This document shows, piece by piece, positions 61,612 through 64,000 of a stretch of 64,000 bases of DNA (position 1 is the stretch's first letter; each line of letters begins with the position of its first letter). This DNA comes from Corynebacterium oculi (GTDB lineage: Bacteria; Actinomycetota; Actinomycetes; Mycobacteriales; Mycobacteriaceae), in the NCBI RefSeq assembly GCF_001412105.1, contig NZ_LKST01000001.1:124001-188000 (forward strand), in the 5' to 3' direction. The notes below the pieces were generated by a model. The model was not told the origin of the DNA and did not search any database. It was given only the letters and a program-made list of their open reading frames with translations. The translations under genes were made by a program, and so were the position numbers.

Positions 61612-63398
61612 ACGAGGTACGGTTGATCCCCACAGCCGCGCTGGTGTGGGCGGCCACCCTCTCCGTGCTGCTCTCCCGCGAGCCGGCGGCGTGGATACTG
61701 GTGTGCGCCGCCGTGATGACGGCGCTCGCGCTACGCTCCGTGGGCCAAGCCTTGGTGGTGGGCACTCTGGGAACCGTGGCCTGCCTACTCACCCGCCTGC
61801 GGTGGCGCCTCGCCCACAGGGCACTCCCGGAGGAGATACGGGCGCAGGTGGCGGGCGAACCCCACACCATAGGCGAGCAGCGTTGGCTGGTGCCGGTGCG
61901 CGTGGACAACTATCCGGCGCAGGTTCCGCTCTTCGTGGAATCAGAACACCCGGTCGCGCTGAGCCGAGGCAGCCCCCTGATAGCCCGTGTGCACTGGAAC
62001 CCGAGCGAGCGGCCGGGCCTGGGGCAGTGGGTGGGCGTGGTGCAGGACTGGCGGGCCGGTGCCCCACAGGGCATGGCCGGGTGGGTGGCCCGCGTGCACG
62101 AGTGCTTCCTCATGGCGGTACAGGAACGGGTGGGGGAGTCCAGCCAGGGGCTTATACCCGGCATGGTGCTGGGCAATACCACCGCCCAAGATGAAGCGGA
62201 GCGGGAACTCTACGTATCCACGGGCCTCTCCCATCTCTCCGCAGTCAGCGGGGCGAACGTCACCATCGTGGCCACCTGCGTTTTCCTGCTGTGCCGCCTG
62301 TTCACGCTAGGGCCACGGACGCAACTCGCGGCGGCGGCTGCGGCCGTGGCGGCCTTCTTCCTCCTCGTCGGCCCGGACCCTTCGGTGCTGCGCGCCACGC
62401 TCACCGGACTCGTGGGTCTGCTCGCGGTAGCCCATTCCGCTACCTTTCCGCCCCTGCATGGGCTGAGCGTGGCGGTGATTGTTCTTCTGCTCTACGATTC
62501 CTCCCTCGCAGCAAACTGGGGATTCGCTCTCTCGGTGGCGGCCACGGCGGGCATCGTGATCCTCTACCCGCTGCTCTACCGCTGGATCGCCAGGGCTCGG
62601 CTACCCGATATTCTGGTGCGCGCTCTAGCGGTATCCCTCGCCGCCGACCTCGCTACCACGCCCCTGATCGCGGCGATGAGCGGGCGGGTATCGGCGGTCT
62701 CCGTACTGGCCAACGTGCTGGTGGGCCCGGCGGTGGCCCCGATTACCCTCGGCGGCCTGCTGGCGGTGGTAGCGCTGCTGCTGCCGGGCGGCGGGGAGGC
62801 GGTGATGCTGTGGCTGATCGAACCCTGCGCGTGGTGGATACACCACGTGGCGCAGCGCTGCGCCGCCCTGCCCTTCGCCACGGCAGAGGCTACTCCCGCG
62901 GGAGTGCTGGTGGGCTATGCCTGGGGCGTGTACCTGGCATACCTGATGGTGTTGGGGAGGCATGACCGGGGTAGACGTCGGGGCAGAAAGGTACTGCGGG
63001 CGCTGGCCCTGTGCGCGGTGATCGTGGTGCTTGATGCGCTCGCGTCGGGAGCGTGGCCAGGGGCCCGGCCGTGGCGGAGGGCCGAGCCTGTGGATATGAC
63101 CCGACTGCGTGTTGCCGTGGTGGATACTGAGGAGGAAGCCATTGCGCTGAGCGCGGGCACGGCGTCTTGTGAGACGGCGGGGGCGTCGCACGAGCCACGG
63201 GTGAGTCCCGGAAGTATGGCGACTCCTGGGGCAAGAGAGCCGTGCCCCCAGGCGATCGTGGTGCGCGATGGATCGGGCCGCCCGGCGGAATACCCCACCC
63301 AGACGGCCGAGGGAATTCCCGTGCTCTTCTCTGAGCGCGACGGCCCGGTGACCCTGTACCGCGATGGCACGCAGCACGCCGCCGATGGGCGTTTTTGA
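61608..63398 (+). CDS. comEC: ComEC/Rec2-family membrane channel protein
   Basis: A 596-residue protein with many membrane helices and the Competence domain (GLIPGMVLGNTTAQDEAERELYVSTGLSHLSAVSGANVTIV). It would move single-stranded DNA across the membrane. The metallo-beta-lactamase domain found at the C-terminus of Bacillus ComEC is absent; instead a polar tail of about 95 residues ends the protein, as in the shorter actinobacterial forms. GTG overlaps the comEA stop (GTGA). Confidence 0.92.
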   Translation: MNEVRLIPTAALVWAATLSVLLSREPAAWILVCAAVMTALALRSVGQALVVGTLGTVACLLTRLRWRLAHRALPEEIRAQVAGEPHTIGEQRWLVPVRVDNYPAQVPLFVESEHPVALSRGSPLIARVHWNPSERPGLGQWVGVVQDWRAGAPQGMAGWVARVHECFLMAVQERVGESSQGLIPGMVLGNTTAQDEAERELYVSTGLSHLSAVSGANVTIVATCVFLLCRLFTLGPRTQLAAAAAAVAAFFLLVGPDPSVLRATLTGLVGLLAVAHSATFPPLHGLSVAVIVLLLYDSSLAANWGFALSVAATAGIVILYPLLYRWIARARLPDILVRALAVSLAADLATTPLIAAMSGRVSAVSVLANVLVGPAVAPITLGGLLAVVALLLPGGGEAVMLWLIEPCAWWIHHVAQRCAALPFATAEATPAGVLVGYAWGVYLAYLMVLGRHDRGRRRGRKVLRALALCAVIVVLDALASGAWPGARPWRRAEPVDMTRLRVAVVDTEEEAIALSAGTASCETAGASHEPRVSPGSMATPGAREPCPQAIVVRDGSGRPAEYPTQTAEGIPVLFSERDGPVTLYRDGTQHAADGRF

Positions 63399-63459
63399 GG
63401 ATGGCGCTTTTGAGCTTGTGCGCCCGGGGCACGATGGGAGGCGCGATAGGGTAGAGGGC

Positions 63460-64000
63460 ATGGAATCCCAGGTGCACCTCATCGTCGGCACGGAATCGTT
63501 CCTTGTGGAGCGGCACCGCGAGGCGATCATCGAGCAGATTCGCGGAGGCCGCCCGGAGGTGACCGTGACCTCCATGAACGCCGGAGAGTTAACGGCCTCG
63601 GAGGTGCTAGAGGTGCTATCCCCCTCGCTGTTCGGGGAGGATCGGGTAGCGGTGATAAAAAACACCGAGACGGCGGGCAAAGAACCCACCGAGCTGCTTT
63701 TGCAGGCCGCCGTGGATCCGGGGCCGGGCATCTATCTGATCGTGGAGCACTCCGGGGGTGGCCGCACCAAGGCACTGGTATCCAAGTTGGAAAAAATCGC
63801 CACCGTGCACCGCGCCGATGAGGTAAAACAGCGGGAACTTCCCAGCTGGGTGACCCAGGAGTTCCGGGCGCACGGGGTGCGTATCACCCCGGACGTGGTT
63901 CACGCCTTGCTCGAAGGGGTGGGCTCTGATCTGCGCGAACTTTCCTCGGCGGTGAGCCAGCTGGTGGCGGATGCGCAGGGAGAGGTCACGGTGTCCACCG
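63460..64000 (+). CDS. holA: DNA polymerase III delta subunit, 3' end outside window
   Basis: The first 180 codons of HolA, the clamp-loader delta subunit: VHLIVGTESFLVERHREAI, then SPSLFGEDRVAVIKN, YLIVEHSGGGRTKALVSKL and the helical GVGSDLRELSSAVSQL. ATG at 63460 follows GAGGG. comEC-holA is the usual order in Actinobacteria. The gene is cut off by the end of the window. Confidence 0.93.
   Translation, partial: MESQVHLIVGTESFLVERHREAIIEQIRGGRPEVTVTSMNAGELTASEVLEVLSPSLFGEDRVAVIKNTETAGKEPTELLLQAAVDPGPGIYLIVEHSGGGRTKALVSKLEKIATVHRADEVKQRELPSWVTQEFRAHGVRITPDVVHALLEGVGSDLRELSSAVSQLVADAQGEVTVST

Overview
The window reads as a chromosome segment of a high-GC actinobacterium, most likely a Corynebacterium or a close relative. 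The reasons are the gene sets and orders typical of Mycobacteriales: paired clpP1-clpP2 behind tig, valS-folC-DUF4233-ndk-rne-rplU-rpmA-obgE-proB-proA, and nadD-rsfS-gpgP-degV-comEA-comEC-holA. Secreted cutinase-like, CAP and excalibur proteins and many start codons 7 nt behind a -10 box (leaderless transcripts) fit the same picture. Species cannot be named from the sequence alone.

Layout. 1-5 kb: the end of a frameshifted alkylhydroperoxidase-type gene, then a small carotenoid locus (crtB, an SRPBCC protein, a reverse-strand NADPH oxidoreductase, crtI). 5-9.8 kb: a HutC-type GntR regulator, pepN, a DsbA-like mycothiol-type oxidoreductase and a Rossmann-fold protein. 9.8-18.8 kb: an accessory island between the DsbA-like gene and rpiB. 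It has two related excalibur lipoprotein genes with near-identical promoters (one has lost its start codon) bracketing a decayed, AT-rich prophage remnant. The remnant carries a holin, an ImmA peptidase, a divergent repressor/Cro switch with palindromic operators, a 36-aa membrane protein, a replisome-organiser-like fragment and an amidase endolysin. No integrase, capsid, terminase or tail genes are seen. A small secreted protein and a CAP protein lie at the rpiB end.

18.8-24 kb: rpiB, tRNA-Gly, tRNA-Pro, tig, clpP1, clpP2, pdxT, pdxS. 24-33.5 kb: a fatty acid oxidation block (thiolase, two-domain FadB-type enzyme, acyl-CoA synthetase, acyl-CoA dehydrogenase) with an HchA-type protein and a TetR-MocR regulator pair. 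33.5-50 kb: clpX, TetR, mdh, valS, folC, DUF4233, ndk, rne, rplU, rpmA, an ABC-F remnant, a second member of the small secreted family, obgE and proB. 50-64 kb: a 2-hydroxyacid dehydrogenase, a membrane protein with eight pentapeptide repeats, proA, an asparaginase lipoprotein, a TM2-like protein, a cutinase-like protein, a large secreted protein of unknown function, nadD, rsfS, gpgP, degV, comEA, comEC and the start of holA.

The most unexpected signal is a 13-base word, GCTTATCGACGCC, present in eight exact copies at seven places, both inside genes and between them, once as an inverted pair forming the hairpin between clpP2 and pdxT. This resembles DNA uptake sequences of naturally competent bacteria, and comEA-comEC lie in the same window; the link is inference. 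Other leads are the phage switch, a 44-bp palindrome after the endolysin, the small secreted LTGKRLDNAKKGV family, and the promoter-conserving lipoprotein duplication with a GTG-to-GTA start change.
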